NCBI GenBank assembly: GCA_002811675.1
Contig: PDIM01010316.1
Span: 187,153 to 251,152 of the forward strand
Direction of reading: 5' to 3'
DNA length: 64,000 bases
From: Ichthyosporea sp. XGB-2017a
Taxonomy: Eukaryota; Opisthokonta; Ichthyosporea
Shown: positions 54,101-62,978 of the stretch, one piece after another
How positions within the stretch are numbered: position 1 is the first letter of the stretch
Layout: every line of letters starts with the position of its first letter
Notes under the pieces: generated by a model
The model's database searches: none
Seen by the model: only the letters and a program-made list of their open reading frames with translations
What the model was told of the DNA's origin: nothing
Translations under genes and position numbers: made by a program

Positions 54101-55542
54101 TGGGATACTTAAACTCACAGCAGGAATTAAGTTGCACGTTGCTGACTCCATTAACAAATATATTGATTGCATAAATCCCATCGTCACGGCTTCTTCGGGA
54201 AGCAAATGTGAACACTGTTCCCTTTCGTACCCCATCTCCTAAATAAACCCTGCTTCCTCTCATTCCCGTATCGGGTTGTTGAAGCACTTCAATTTTTGCA
54301 TTCGGAGCATTTCCAATGTATCTTAAGCTTACTTTAACTTGTTCAAATTTTTTCTGAATCTTATTTTTTAGAATGCTTCTTGAGATCTTAGACTGGCTGC
54401 TAGAACAAGATAAAAGAGGAAAATAGTATATCAGCTTCTTTCAAATTCATCTCATACATAATATTTTCCTAAGAATAAGAGATTAGTTACTTACTTTGGA
54501 TTGTTACGAACTCTCACCATTTCCCCAAAAACCTCTTTGTCTCTTCTTAGCACTTCAAGTTGCTTCTTTCCTTCGTTATCTACACCAGTCAGGTCAGGCT
54601 TTTCGCTCCTCTTTCGCGGGGTTTTAACTGTTTTTTTTGAGTTATGGTGGTCTGGGCAATGTATTCCATTCCCCGGTGTGTTTCTTCCCATTTCCTGAGG
54701 CCTTTTGATTTTGCCTGCTCTTCGCCCCCCATATCCCTCAGGCTTAGCTTTCCGTGGCTCCGAAGGCTCATTATTAGCAGGCTTTTCCGAGTGTTGCTCC
54801 AAATACGTTTCATTTTGTCCTTCCCTTTCTTCCTCTTCATCGCTACTAAAAGCGAAATTAGCATTGGGCGCTTCGGATGTAGACCTCATAGGAGCAGAAG
54901 CTGGTCTTTTAACAAACACTGACTCAGGGGATGGAGATCGAATGGCAGACGCTCTCGATTTCATACCCAATCTCTTATATCTTTGTTCCCTTTCCTTTTC
55001 TTCCCTTTTGAGCTTCAGAAGCTGTTTTCTCATGCGTTCTTTCTCCACCAAGGATTTCACTACTCCATTTATCCATTCCCCTTGCTCCTTTTCCTGTTTA
55101 GATGTCAAACGAACTTTCATATTAAATAGAGCGGGATCGACCGGCTAGAAAAAACAAACAATAGCAAACAACAAAATAAGGCCACGTAAACATCAAAGCC
55201 CTTGTACATTAAATATCCCAACTCCTTTTTAATGAGTAAAAAATATCTCACACTGACCTTTCCCTTTTCTGTTAACAATCCCATATCCACTAGATGCTTT
55301 TTATGTGCCGGCTTCTTAAAATGTCGAGTCAAATGTTTATCTTTCAAAATATCATATTGCTGGAGCGGAGATTGGCTACAATTGTAACACGGCGATACAT
55401 CAAATTGCTTCTCTACAAGAAGCCTAGTCTCATTTTCTATAATTCGACGCCTTGCTTCTTTCCGCGAGAGGATCAACCTTTTATCTACAAGTGGGGAAGA
55501 ACTTCTTCCCGGAGATCGACTATATCGGGGAGAATCATCCAT
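51142..55542 (-). CDS. ERICH3-like (DUF4590) protein fused to C-terminal leucine-rich repeats
   Basis: Four exons, 55542-55258, 55144-54495, 54399-53615 and 53510-51142, join in frame to 1362 residues. Exon 1 carries DILKDKHLTRHFKKPAHKKH, then LVDMGLLTEKGK, the N-terminal signature of ERICH3. Exon 3 opens with KVSLRYIGNAPNAKIEVLQQ and continues with GTVFTFASRRSRDDGIYAIN, VQLNSCCEFKYPKG and WNCKKCQVR, the DUF4590 domain. Exon 4 holds ~500 residues of acidic disorder with degenerate EPKxDE repeats. It ends with seven or eight RNI-type leucine-rich repeats (SVTWLNLNRNYFGADGAEYL, CLEELGLSGNEVE). ERICH3 localises to cilia in animals and in proteomes, but it lacks LRRs there. The LRR fusion is unusual; the splice signals between exons 3 and 4 are canonical (GTAAGT, CTGTAG). 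Confidence 0.85.
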
Positions 55543-56046
55543 CTCTACTTCATGAATACAAGCACTGCTACACACGTAAATATATAACTCTTCACCTCAA
55601 GAGGCTCTCACTCTCTCCTCACTACCTAGCTTAACGAGATCCTCCTTTCAACACCCTTCAATAAACTCCCTCACCTTTGACGTACAACGCCAATAGCAAA
55701 GCCAACAAAATAAAGGGAAATAACAGTAGCAGGCCTACTCTACGGAGGGGAAATAACTTTTTGACAGAGATGAGCAATAAACATAATTTTGGCACAAGGG
55801 AGTGGATTATCACCATGGTAATAAATAATTAATTAACCCTAACCCTAGCCTTAATGACCCATCGATGGAGGGTCAGTGAGTGTTGCAGTTATTATTGTTG
55901 TGGATTTGGAAAAGGATTGATATACCAGTAGAGAGGTAAGGATACACTAGAGGTAGAGGCCCCGCCACCGAACAACTCCCAGGCACCCCTCAGAGTGGAG
56001 TAGATTGGACACGAATGTGTGTGTATTGGTGGAGCTGTGGTGTACC
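55543..56046. promoter_or_regulatory. Divergent promoter between ERICH3-like gene and FBXW2
   Basis: 504 bp without a gene. The telomere-like sequence TAACCCTAACCCTA lies at 55834-55847, about 200 bp upstream of the FBXW2 start. Confidence 0.4.
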
Positions 56047-57444
56047 ATGGGGGAAGATGATTTTGAACTGTGGTGCAGTGAGGTAGTGGGCGTGTTTCAG
56101 ACGAAACTTTTGCCTGAGCAACAGCGAGATGTGTTGGAGACATTGCTCCTAGATGGACTTGATCCCAAACAAAGGTATGAGATAGCTGAGCCTCTGCTGG
56201 ACATAGTGCTGATGAGGGACTTTATGTGCGATTTACCGATAGAAATAAGCTTTTATATTCAGGAATTGTTGGATCCCAAATGCCTTGCGTGTTTGCGAAG
56301 GGTATCTACTGGTTGGAGGAAGGTGATTGAGAACAATGATAGATACTGGAAGCGATGGTGCGCCGTATATGGCTTTGATTCTGAATCTATTGTTGATAAA
56401 AACTATAAAATAGGAAATTGTGGTACACAGGGAGCAAAGGATGCTATGGCCGTCTTGGGAAGAGCGAGCTGGTTTGGTGTATTTCAATCTGCTGTGATGA
56501 ATGAGCAGCGACTTGCAAAAGGTGTGTGGCATAGTTACACACTTTCTGGACACACAGGCAAAGTGACAGGACTGGGGGTGGATCGGAAAATGGGTTATAT
56601 AGTTAGTGGATCATATGATCGGACTATAAAATTTTGGGATGTGGTAACGGGAAGGTGCCAGAAGACTATTAACGCACATACAATCAGTAGCCTTCAGTAT
56701 TGTTCAGAGTTGGAAATTGTAATTACTTCTTCGTTTGATTCTACAATCAGAGTCTGGGATATGGCCACGGAAGAATGTAAAAAGATTTATCGTGGGCATA
56801 CCGCGTCTGTATTTTGTGTGGAATGGATGTTCGAATCAAGGTTGATCTTCAGTGGCTCTGCGGATGGGTACATTAAGTGCTGGAGTTATGATGACCAAGA
56901 TGACACCCAGGAAGTGTCGGAATGTATTCATTCTATTTATGCACATGGGGAAGAATGGGTGGTTTCACTGATTTTGAAAAAGGCTCTAGTATCTAGTGAT
57001 TATGGGATAGATACTGGGGACAGTGTACTGGTGAGTGCATCTTTGAATGGATTAGTGAAGGTGTGGAATGCTAGTAAGGAGCGTAGTATGGTGGTTGCTG
57101 TTCAGACAAAAGAAGAACAAGAACGTGAAGACAAGAAGTATTTTTCATTGTTTTATGATGGTAATATTATTGTCTATGGTGATGAAAGGTCCGTTAGAGT
57201 GTATGAAACTCGTTCATTTCGCTGGATTCAGCGATTTCCCATTGAAAACAATGTTTGCATCGCTGTTGATAGAACTATCATTGCTTCATGTTCCCGGGAT
57301 ACTCTAAGAGTGTGTAATCGCTGCACGGGAAAGATATTCTCTTGTATTCCTTTGACATCCACCCGGGTGCACAGCTTGCGGATCGTTGGGGGTCGAATTG
57401 TCATTGGTACAGCAAGCAACATATACGTCCTGGAACTTAAGTAG
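56047..57444 (+). CDS. F-box/WD40 protein, FBXW2-like
   Basis: Single exon, 465 residues. The N-terminus (FELWCSEVVGVFQTKLLPEQ) and the F-box at ~60-105 (FMCDLPIEISFYIQELLDPK, CLRRVSTGWRKVI) match animal FBXW2 closely, including the preceding helix. Seven WD blades follow (YIVSGSYDRTIKFWDVVTGR, FSGSADGYIKCWS). F-box proteins bind SKP1-CUL1 and present substrates through the propeller, so the product should be a substrate receptor of an SCF ligase and a client of CAND1. FBXW7/beta-TrCP are less likely because the F-box is followed at once by the FBXW2-style linker, and the last blades are degenerate as in FBXW2. Confidence 0.9.
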   Translation: MGEDDFELWCSEVVGVFQTKLLPEQQRDVLETLLLDGLDPKQRYEIAEPLLDIVLMRDFMCDLPIEISFYIQELLDPKCLACLRRVSTGWRKVIENNDRYWKRWCAVYGFDSESIVDKNYKIGNCGTQGAKDAMAVLGRASWFGVFQSAVMNEQRLAKGVWHSYTLSGHTGKVTGLGVDRKMGYIVSGSYDRTIKFWDVVTGRCQKTINAHTISSLQYCSELEIVITSSFDSTIRVWDMATEECKKIYRGHTASVFCVEWMFESRLIFSGSADGYIKCWSYDDQDDTQEVSECIHSIYAHGEEWVVSLILKKALVSSDYGIDTGDSVLVSASLNGLVKVWNASKERSMVVAVQTKEEQEREDKKYFSLFYDGNIIVYGDERSVRVYETRSFRWIQRFPIENNVCIAVDRTIIASCSRDTLRVCNRCTGKIFSCIPLTSTRVHSLRIVGGRIVIGTASNIYVLELK

Positions 57445-57610
57445 GTGTAAATAAAGCAATTAGTTGTGAATGTCAATGGCCATTAGCAAAAGCAAAAAAA
57501 AGGGAAAAGCAACCAGGGTTGCCCCACCACGTCTTTATAATAGGTTTATACATATTTTAAATAAATCTTCAAAAAGGTTTCCATACGCGTCCCCTCTAAA
57601 TAAGCACATT

Positions 57611-58837
57611 CTACCCCGTAGTAACATCGATGACTTCGTAGCGTCCGCGAGTCTTCTTTCGACCGTAAGCTGGTGCTTTTTCGTCCTTTAGCTTTCTTTT
57701 TCTTCCGCCGCGTTTTCCACTACCTACACTTTCCACAACAGATGACTGAGTCTCCGACGGTGATTGAGACTTTGAAGAAATATCATTCAGGGCATTACTT
57801 AGGCTTTCTTTCAAAGATACTCCGTCTTCACCATCTCCATCAATATCAATATACTCATTAGGGGAACCCTCAGCATTGATTGTTCTAGTTTCTTCCCCAG
57901 CAGCCAAAAGCGTATTCGCCCTTGATGCTTCATTTTCCACCAAAGTTTCACCACCCGGAGACGATGGCCCTAAGAAGGAGTCCCTAACAGCTTGTCGTTG
58001 TAAATCTGTATGTTGCGGGCAGCGCATTGATTTCGCACACATTTTCCCTGTAATTCCCGATACAACCCCACATTGCTGCGCAAATATTCGTCTGTAGCGC
58101 GTTTCACTCAGCTTATTAGCATCTTTGCCCTTCTCCCCGCTCATCGTTCTCCCCAAAGATGATTGTTTACATGCCTCTGAGCTAATAGACACACTTCGGC
58201 TCCTTGGCTTCGCCGGTGGTCGAGGTGATATTGTATTTGAGCTGCCCTCCCATTTGTTTTTGCTATTTTGTCTCTTTGGTTTACGACCAACACGCCCCTT
58301 TTCCTGCCAGCTCTGATCTGACAAATCATCATGCTCCTCTTCCTCACCAGAAGAGAAAGACTCTACGCTCGAGGAAGTTTGTTTCTTCAAAGCATGGCGG
58401 CTGTCTTTTTTTATCGTAGCAATACGTTTGCTAGCGATCCTGCTGCTATTTCTTCCCATACCCATGCATTTTTCAAGATGAGGAGCAAATCTTGTAGAAT
58501 TAACAGAGCGCCCACAGTTAATGCACAGAAAGCTCTCACTCGCAGCCTTCCTTTTCTGACCGAAAATGTCAAGGCCAGGTATTTCCTTAATTTCAGCCTT
58601 TTTCCCATCTTCCGAAAGGGAAAACAAATGCTCAATCTTTGCTTTTCTGTGAACTTCAAAGCAAATTTCTTCGGTGAGATCTTTTGTTAAAATATCCAAC
58701 AATTCCACACCAAGCAATGCCATTGGATCTCTCTCCAGAACCTGCGACATTTCTTCGGCATGGGCTTTACTCTGCTCCAAGGCCTCCGCTTCCGCGTTCA
58801 AAGACGCCAAATACTTCTCAAACTTTGCCTCATCCAT
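57611..58837 (-). CDS. SAGA deubiquitinase-module subunit ATXN7L3/Sgf11
   Basis: Single exon, 408 residues from the first true ATG at 58837; the frame is open 30 bp further from a GTG. The N-terminal helix (AEEMSQVLERDPMALLGVEL) is the Sgf11-type assembly helix. The Sgf11 zinc finger is CINCGRSVNSTRFAPHLEKC (C2HC) followed by MGMGRNSSRIASKR, the nucleosome acidic-patch arginine cluster. A second finger of SCA7 type is seen at ~255-295: CGVVSGITGKMCAKSMRCPQ. Animal ATXN7L3 carries both. The Sgf11 part anchors Ubp8/USP22 to SAGA, which removes ubiquitin from histone H2B in active genes. The middle and C-terminus are basic and disordered. Confidence 0.93.
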   Translation of the reverse strand: MDEAKFEKYLASLNAEAEALEQSKAHAEEMSQVLERDPMALLGVELLDILTKDLTEEICFEVHRKAKIEHLFSLSEDGKKAEIKEIPGLDIFGQKRKAASESFLCINCGRSVNSTRFAPHLEKCMGMGRNSSRIASKRIATIKKDSRHALKKQTSSSVESFSSGEEEEHDDLSDQSWQEKGRVGRKPKRQNSKNKWEGSSNTISPRPPAKPRSRSVSISSEACKQSSLGRTMSGEKGKDANKLSETRYRRIFAQQCGVVSGITGKMCAKSMRCPQHTDLQRQAVRDSFLGPSSPGGETLVENEASRANTLLAAGEETRTINAEGSPNEYIDIDGDGEDGVSLKESLSNALNDISSKSQSPSETQSSVVESVGSGKRGGRKRKLKDEKAPAYGRKKTRGRYEVIDVTTG

Positions 58838-59910
58838 ATCCAAGTGATCCAAACTTTTACCACTCACTCAACAAAATACATGTAGCATAGCTTGCACAAA
58901 TCAGTTTCGAACTATAAGTTAGGAAAAGCGTCGTTTCATGTAAAACATAACTCAACCCCCATGGCCACCACACGGATCTCCTCCTTTCAATACACGGGGG
59001 CCTTCACAAGTCAATCAAAGAACCACACCTTATACGTCCCAGTCCAGAACACTGTTCTGGCTATACAGCTACGAATGGCTTGGTTGTGTGCCTTGGCTAT
59101 AGCTTTATCTTTGCAGTGGTCTTGGTAACTACAGGTGCATGTACTACTGCACTCCAAGGTGGATTTAAGCACCAAATAATAGTAAACCCCGAGTCCCTTT
59201 GCAGGAGGACAGCAGCAGGGGTGAAGTTGAGGTGAAGGAGCTGGACTCTGCTGGAGGAGGAGGACCAGGAGGGGTGGACTACTCTCATCAGTCATCACTA
59301 CTGCACATGACGACTGGCCTTTATTATTTCTGACTCTCGGGCGCTGCTTGTACACCACTACGAGGATTTAGGGTTAGTAGGGTTAGACAATGGGTGAGGT
59401 TATCCCCCTCCTCTCGGAGGTATTTAATCTTGGTCTCTGCCACCAAGGAGCGGCCACCCAAGGAGGCTGACATGAGGAGTGAGGACTGAGGAGGGGCACC
59501 ACTGCCAACTACACTAAAGCAGGGAGCCGCGATAAGCGGCCCTTTTCCTTCTTTTCTATTTTAGCTCCTTTATCCTTGCCTCTACAGTCTTGTGCCTTGT
59601 ATTTTTTTTCTTTTGTGTTTTGTTGTCTGAGTGGTTCAGTGTTGTTGTAACACAGATAGATTTGTATATAAAGTAGTGGAGATTGACTTCTCTCTCTCTC
59701 TCTTTATTGAATCCCAGAGTAGGAGTCCGTGACTAACTGCGATAGGCTTGGGCTGGTTGTTTGATGTTTTTTTGTTGTTTGTTTTGTTTCGAATGGCGAC
59801 AGGAGAAGATAAAGAAATTGTTTTGGGCTTTCATTGGGCTTGAAGCTGGGTCTATTGGGGGAATTTCTGTGTGTTGGGAATAGGGAATTGGTTAGCTTAT
59901 TAATGTAAAT
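58838..59910. promoter_or_regulatory. Divergent promoter between ATXN7L3 and OXR1-like genes
   Basis: About 1.07 kb without a gene. It contains a 17 bp perfect palindrome CCAGAACACTGTTCTGG (59044-59060), the telomere-like TTTAGGGTTAGTAGGGTTAG (59367-59386), a (TC) dinucleotide run near 59689-59703, a T/C-rich tract at 59541-59625, and a TATATAAAG near 59663 upstream of the OXR1-like ATG at 59911. Confidence 0.45.
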
Positions 59911-62095
59911 ATGGACGAAGAGGACGGTAATTTCTTGGATCCCGAGACTGCTTATGCCAGTGATCTAAAGGGCAAACGTAGCGCTTCCGAATCAGCAATC
60001 AAAATTGATGAGAATACCAAAGACATAGGTGATTCCACTCGTAGTAAGTTATGTTTCCTGTTATTCTAAATTTTTGCGCTTTTCATTTAGAGCCACTCGT
60101 TAAAGAAACTCTTTTTCTAAATTTTGTGTCGCAATCTAGAGCAAAAGCGTTCCGCCTCAATGGTTCAGCCGTCATCAACGAAGATATATCATGTCAAAGA
60201 AGGGGACAGTCTTATGGGGGTTGCTGTGAAGCATGGTTGTACTATTGGTGAATTGAGATCGATAAATAAGCTTCATAGCAGTCAAATCTTGTGTGGTCAA
60301 GTTCTATTTGTACCAGAAGGGGGAAAGAAAGTTGGTTCGAATTTGAATCAGCCTTCCTTATCGGCGTCATCTACTTTGACATACGATGAGAGTTTGGATG
60401 GAAGTGAAGAAAGTCTAAAGAGTAGCGCAGAAGGAGGTAGTAGCAAAGGGAACCAACATTCGAGTGGTATTTTGCATCGAGTTCCAGCGATGTTCATAAC
60501 TGATGGTCAGGGCGTAGTGAAGGGTGTCATGATGATTTCAACCCACAGAATTATTTTTCAACCCCAAATGAATGATGCACTGGTAAAAGAGCGGGGTATC
60601 GAAGCGTATCAAGTTAATCAGAGAGTATCAGCCTTGTTTAGTGTTTCTATTAATAACGATTTGATCAACTTTGGAAAAGAAGAAACGCCGACTTCAAGGG
60701 ATGATAGTTTTGTGGGTGTGAGTGCGAAGGGGAATGGTGGGAGAAGAGGGAGGTTTTCTTCTGTAACTGGGACTAGCGACACCAAAGCTGAAGGTGAAGA
60801 GGAAGTTGCGGATGGAAGTGGATCATTAAGCGTATCAAATCCAGATTTAATTGAGAAGAACGATGCTACAGGTTCTGAAACACAGGTGACACTGGGTCCT
60901 TTTGCGAAGCCAAAAGTCTCAGATTTGCCTAAATATATTCGCCTGGAATTCCATTCACGAAAGGGCTTTAATAATTTCTGGTTTGCGGTCAAGAACGAAT
61001 TGTAAGTGGTTGTGTTTAATGGATAGTGTAATGTCGAATAGTTCTTTGACATACAATGCGAATCTTGTTTCTTCTTTCTCTTTATTCTTTAGTTTGAATG
61101 ATGGGTTGTCGGCAACGTTGGAATCGATTTGCTTGGAGAATGAAGCTAAGCGATACCATGTAGTAGAAAAAGATTTTGAAGATCCTGAAATTAAAGGAGA
61201 AATTAGTAAAACGGCAAATGGAAAAGCTGTACAGGAAAGGTAAGTTGCCAAAGTATGGATGGAAGAAAACTGTAGTAGTTAAGATGCTTACATTGGTCGG
61301 TTTCTGCTGGGCACCAGGCACTTTTTTGAAGATAAGCTTTTATTTGACGAAAGTATTGGAAAGCCTGAGCTTTTAGATGAATCCTTGTTTTGGACGGATG
61401 AGCTGTTGACGAAGTTTTGTAAACATTTGCCACCAATGCTGCAAAGAAGCAATTGGAAGCTTATTTATAGCACCGCCGTCCATGGCACCAGTATTAATAC
61501 ACTTTACAGAAACAGCAAAAAGCATGCTGGACCGTGCGTTTTGTGTGTTTTGGATGAAAAGGGATATGTAAGTTGTGCAAACATAAAAGTGTAGCTGTGA
61601 AATACCACGATGTTTTGTGAAACCTAACTTTTTTTAATTCGGCAATTGAATACTCATTCGCTGTGTTTTTCAGGTCTTTGGAGGCTTTTCTAGTACACAT
61701 TGGCAGATATCCCAAAACTACATGGGGAATGGCGAATGCTTTGTTTTCAAATTGCTTCCGAAATTTGAAGTGTACGAATGGACTGGGGAAAATGATTTCT
61801 TTATGAGTGGGTCACCCAACGCCCTTATTATGGGCGGAGGAGAGTAAGTTTGTTTATTGTTCATTTGCTATGTTTTCGAAAATGACAGTATGGTAATCAA
61901 ATACCTTTTCTTTTTTTGCTTTTTTTTCCTATCCTCCCATTGTTTGAGTGTAGAGGTCGTTCGGCCATTTGGATCCATTCATATCTCCGCCAAGGAAGCA
62001 GTAATGCTACAAGTACTTTTGGAAATCCGTGCATGGCAAGCTCAATAGACTTTGGGGTACAAGCTATTGAGTTGTGGGGGATTGTAGACAGTTGA
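59911..62095 (+). CDS. OXR1/NCOA7-type TLDc protein with LysM domain
   Basis: Six exons, 59911-60043, 60140-61001, 61093-61239, 61318-61567, 61674-61843 and 61954-62095, join in frame to 567 residues. A LysM domain lies at ~57-103 (YHVKEGDSLMGVAVKHGCTI), then a GRAM-like segment (PAMFITDGQGVVKGVMMIST), and a complete TLDc domain from ~400: RSNWKLIYSTAVHGTSINTL, VFGGFSSTHWQISQNYMGNG, ALIMGGGE, IWIHSYLRQGSSN, and the terminal ELWGIVDS. LysM-GRAM-TLDc is the order in animal OXR1 and NCOA7. TLDc proteins protect cells against oxidative stress and bind the V-ATPase, promoting its disassembly or regulation. The last exon completes the GGGE/IWI join, confirming the splice. Confidence 0.94.
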
Positions 62096-62262
62096 AAGGA
62101 TATAATTAAATAACGAACATTAAACATGGCTCTTTGCAAAAATATTCTTTCCTTGTTTTTAACCGAAGATCCTGTGAACTCAAATCTTATTTCAACCTGT
62201 GAACGCAAATCTTATTTAAAATCATATTGTGGAATCCATTTTTTCTTGTTTGCTCTTTTGTT

Positions 62263-62760
62263 TCAAACGGATAAAATGCCAACTTTGCATTTTCGTAAAA
62301 AGTAGTTATAATTCACCCACGGATGCACGGAATTAAAGAGAGCAGTCGCATCCCCCCCTGCTGCCTTCATTAACTCCTCTCTGCCACCGGGATGAAAATC
62401 TAAATAGGGCGTTACATTGAACACGTTGATTCCAATAGAAATCCAAATATCATTTTCGGTATTGTGCTTGCTCAACTCTTCTAAGCTCACAGACAGACCT
62501 CCGCCTGTCCCCGATAGATCCTTATTTTCCTTATCTAATTTAAGCCAATCTCCCAAGCCAAAACCAGGCTTTAGTGGTTTCTTGCGCCGTCTCTTATCGC
62601 TCAGACGAGGCTGTTGATCCCCTCCCGCTTGCGAGGAACTGCCTTCATTCCCGGGAGGGAGATTGATAACAGGGACTTCGGTATTAGCCCTCCTTCCTTC
62701 GCTGTCGCCGGGCGCTCCCTTTTCTTTATCACACGCAAACGTCCCCGATTCCGCCTCCAT
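62263..62760 (-). CDS. Stand-alone cytochrome b5 domain of CYB5R4 (Ncb5or) type
   Basis: 165 residues from ATG 62760. The first ~60 residues are disordered and basic (DKRRRKKPLKPGFGLGDWLK). The b5 fold follows: VSLEELSKHNTENDIWISIG, VFNVTPYLDFHPGGREELMK with the first heme His in HPGG, and FNSVHPWVNYNYFLRKCKVG with the second in VHP. The lead-in GLGDWLKLDKENKDL and the VHPWVNY block are those of the N-terminal half of CYB5R4. In that enzyme the b5 domain is followed by a CS domain and a flavin reductase, but here the stop is only 167 bp from the convergent OXR1-like gene. So this is either a free b5 electron carrier or a truncated remnant. An intron in the 5' UTR is possible (TTGTACAG before the ATG). 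Confidence 0.85.
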   Translation of the reverse strand: MEAESGTFACDKEKGAPGDSEGRRANTEVPVINLPPGNEGSSSQAGGDQQPRLSDKRRRKKPLKPGFGLGDWLKLDKENKDLSGTGGGLSVSLEELSKHNTENDIWISIGINVFNVTPYLDFHPGGREELMKAAGGDATALFNSVHPWVNYNYFLRKCKVGILSV

Positions 62761-62892
62761 TCCTGTACAAAGAAATCTCTTCAATTTCCTCTCACCAAAT
62801 TATAAAGTTAACCCACCAAATCAAAACAAATTTACAACAAAAATATAACATAAAATAAAAAAAAAAAATAACGGAATTTTTTTTTTAAAGAC

Positions 62893-62894
<2 letters not shown>

Positions 62895-62927
<33 letters not shown>
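62895..62927 (+). repeat. A33 homopolymer in the divergent promoter
   Basis: Thirty-three consecutive A on the plus strand between the b5 gene (minus) and the CCCH zinc-finger gene (plus); it reads as T33 upstream of the b5 gene. A shorter A10/T10 pair lies just before it. Confidence 0.85.
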
Positions 62928-62928
<1 letters not shown>

Positions 62929-62978
62929 AGAAAACAACAGCAAAAGAAACATTGTGATCCTTTGTATTTGTGTGTAAG

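Noticed and set aside
55834-59386. Segment between telomere-like words as a mini-chromosome or integrated element
   Set aside because: The genes inside (FBXW2, ATXN7L3) are ordinary, the repeats are two units long, and similar words occur in another promoter.
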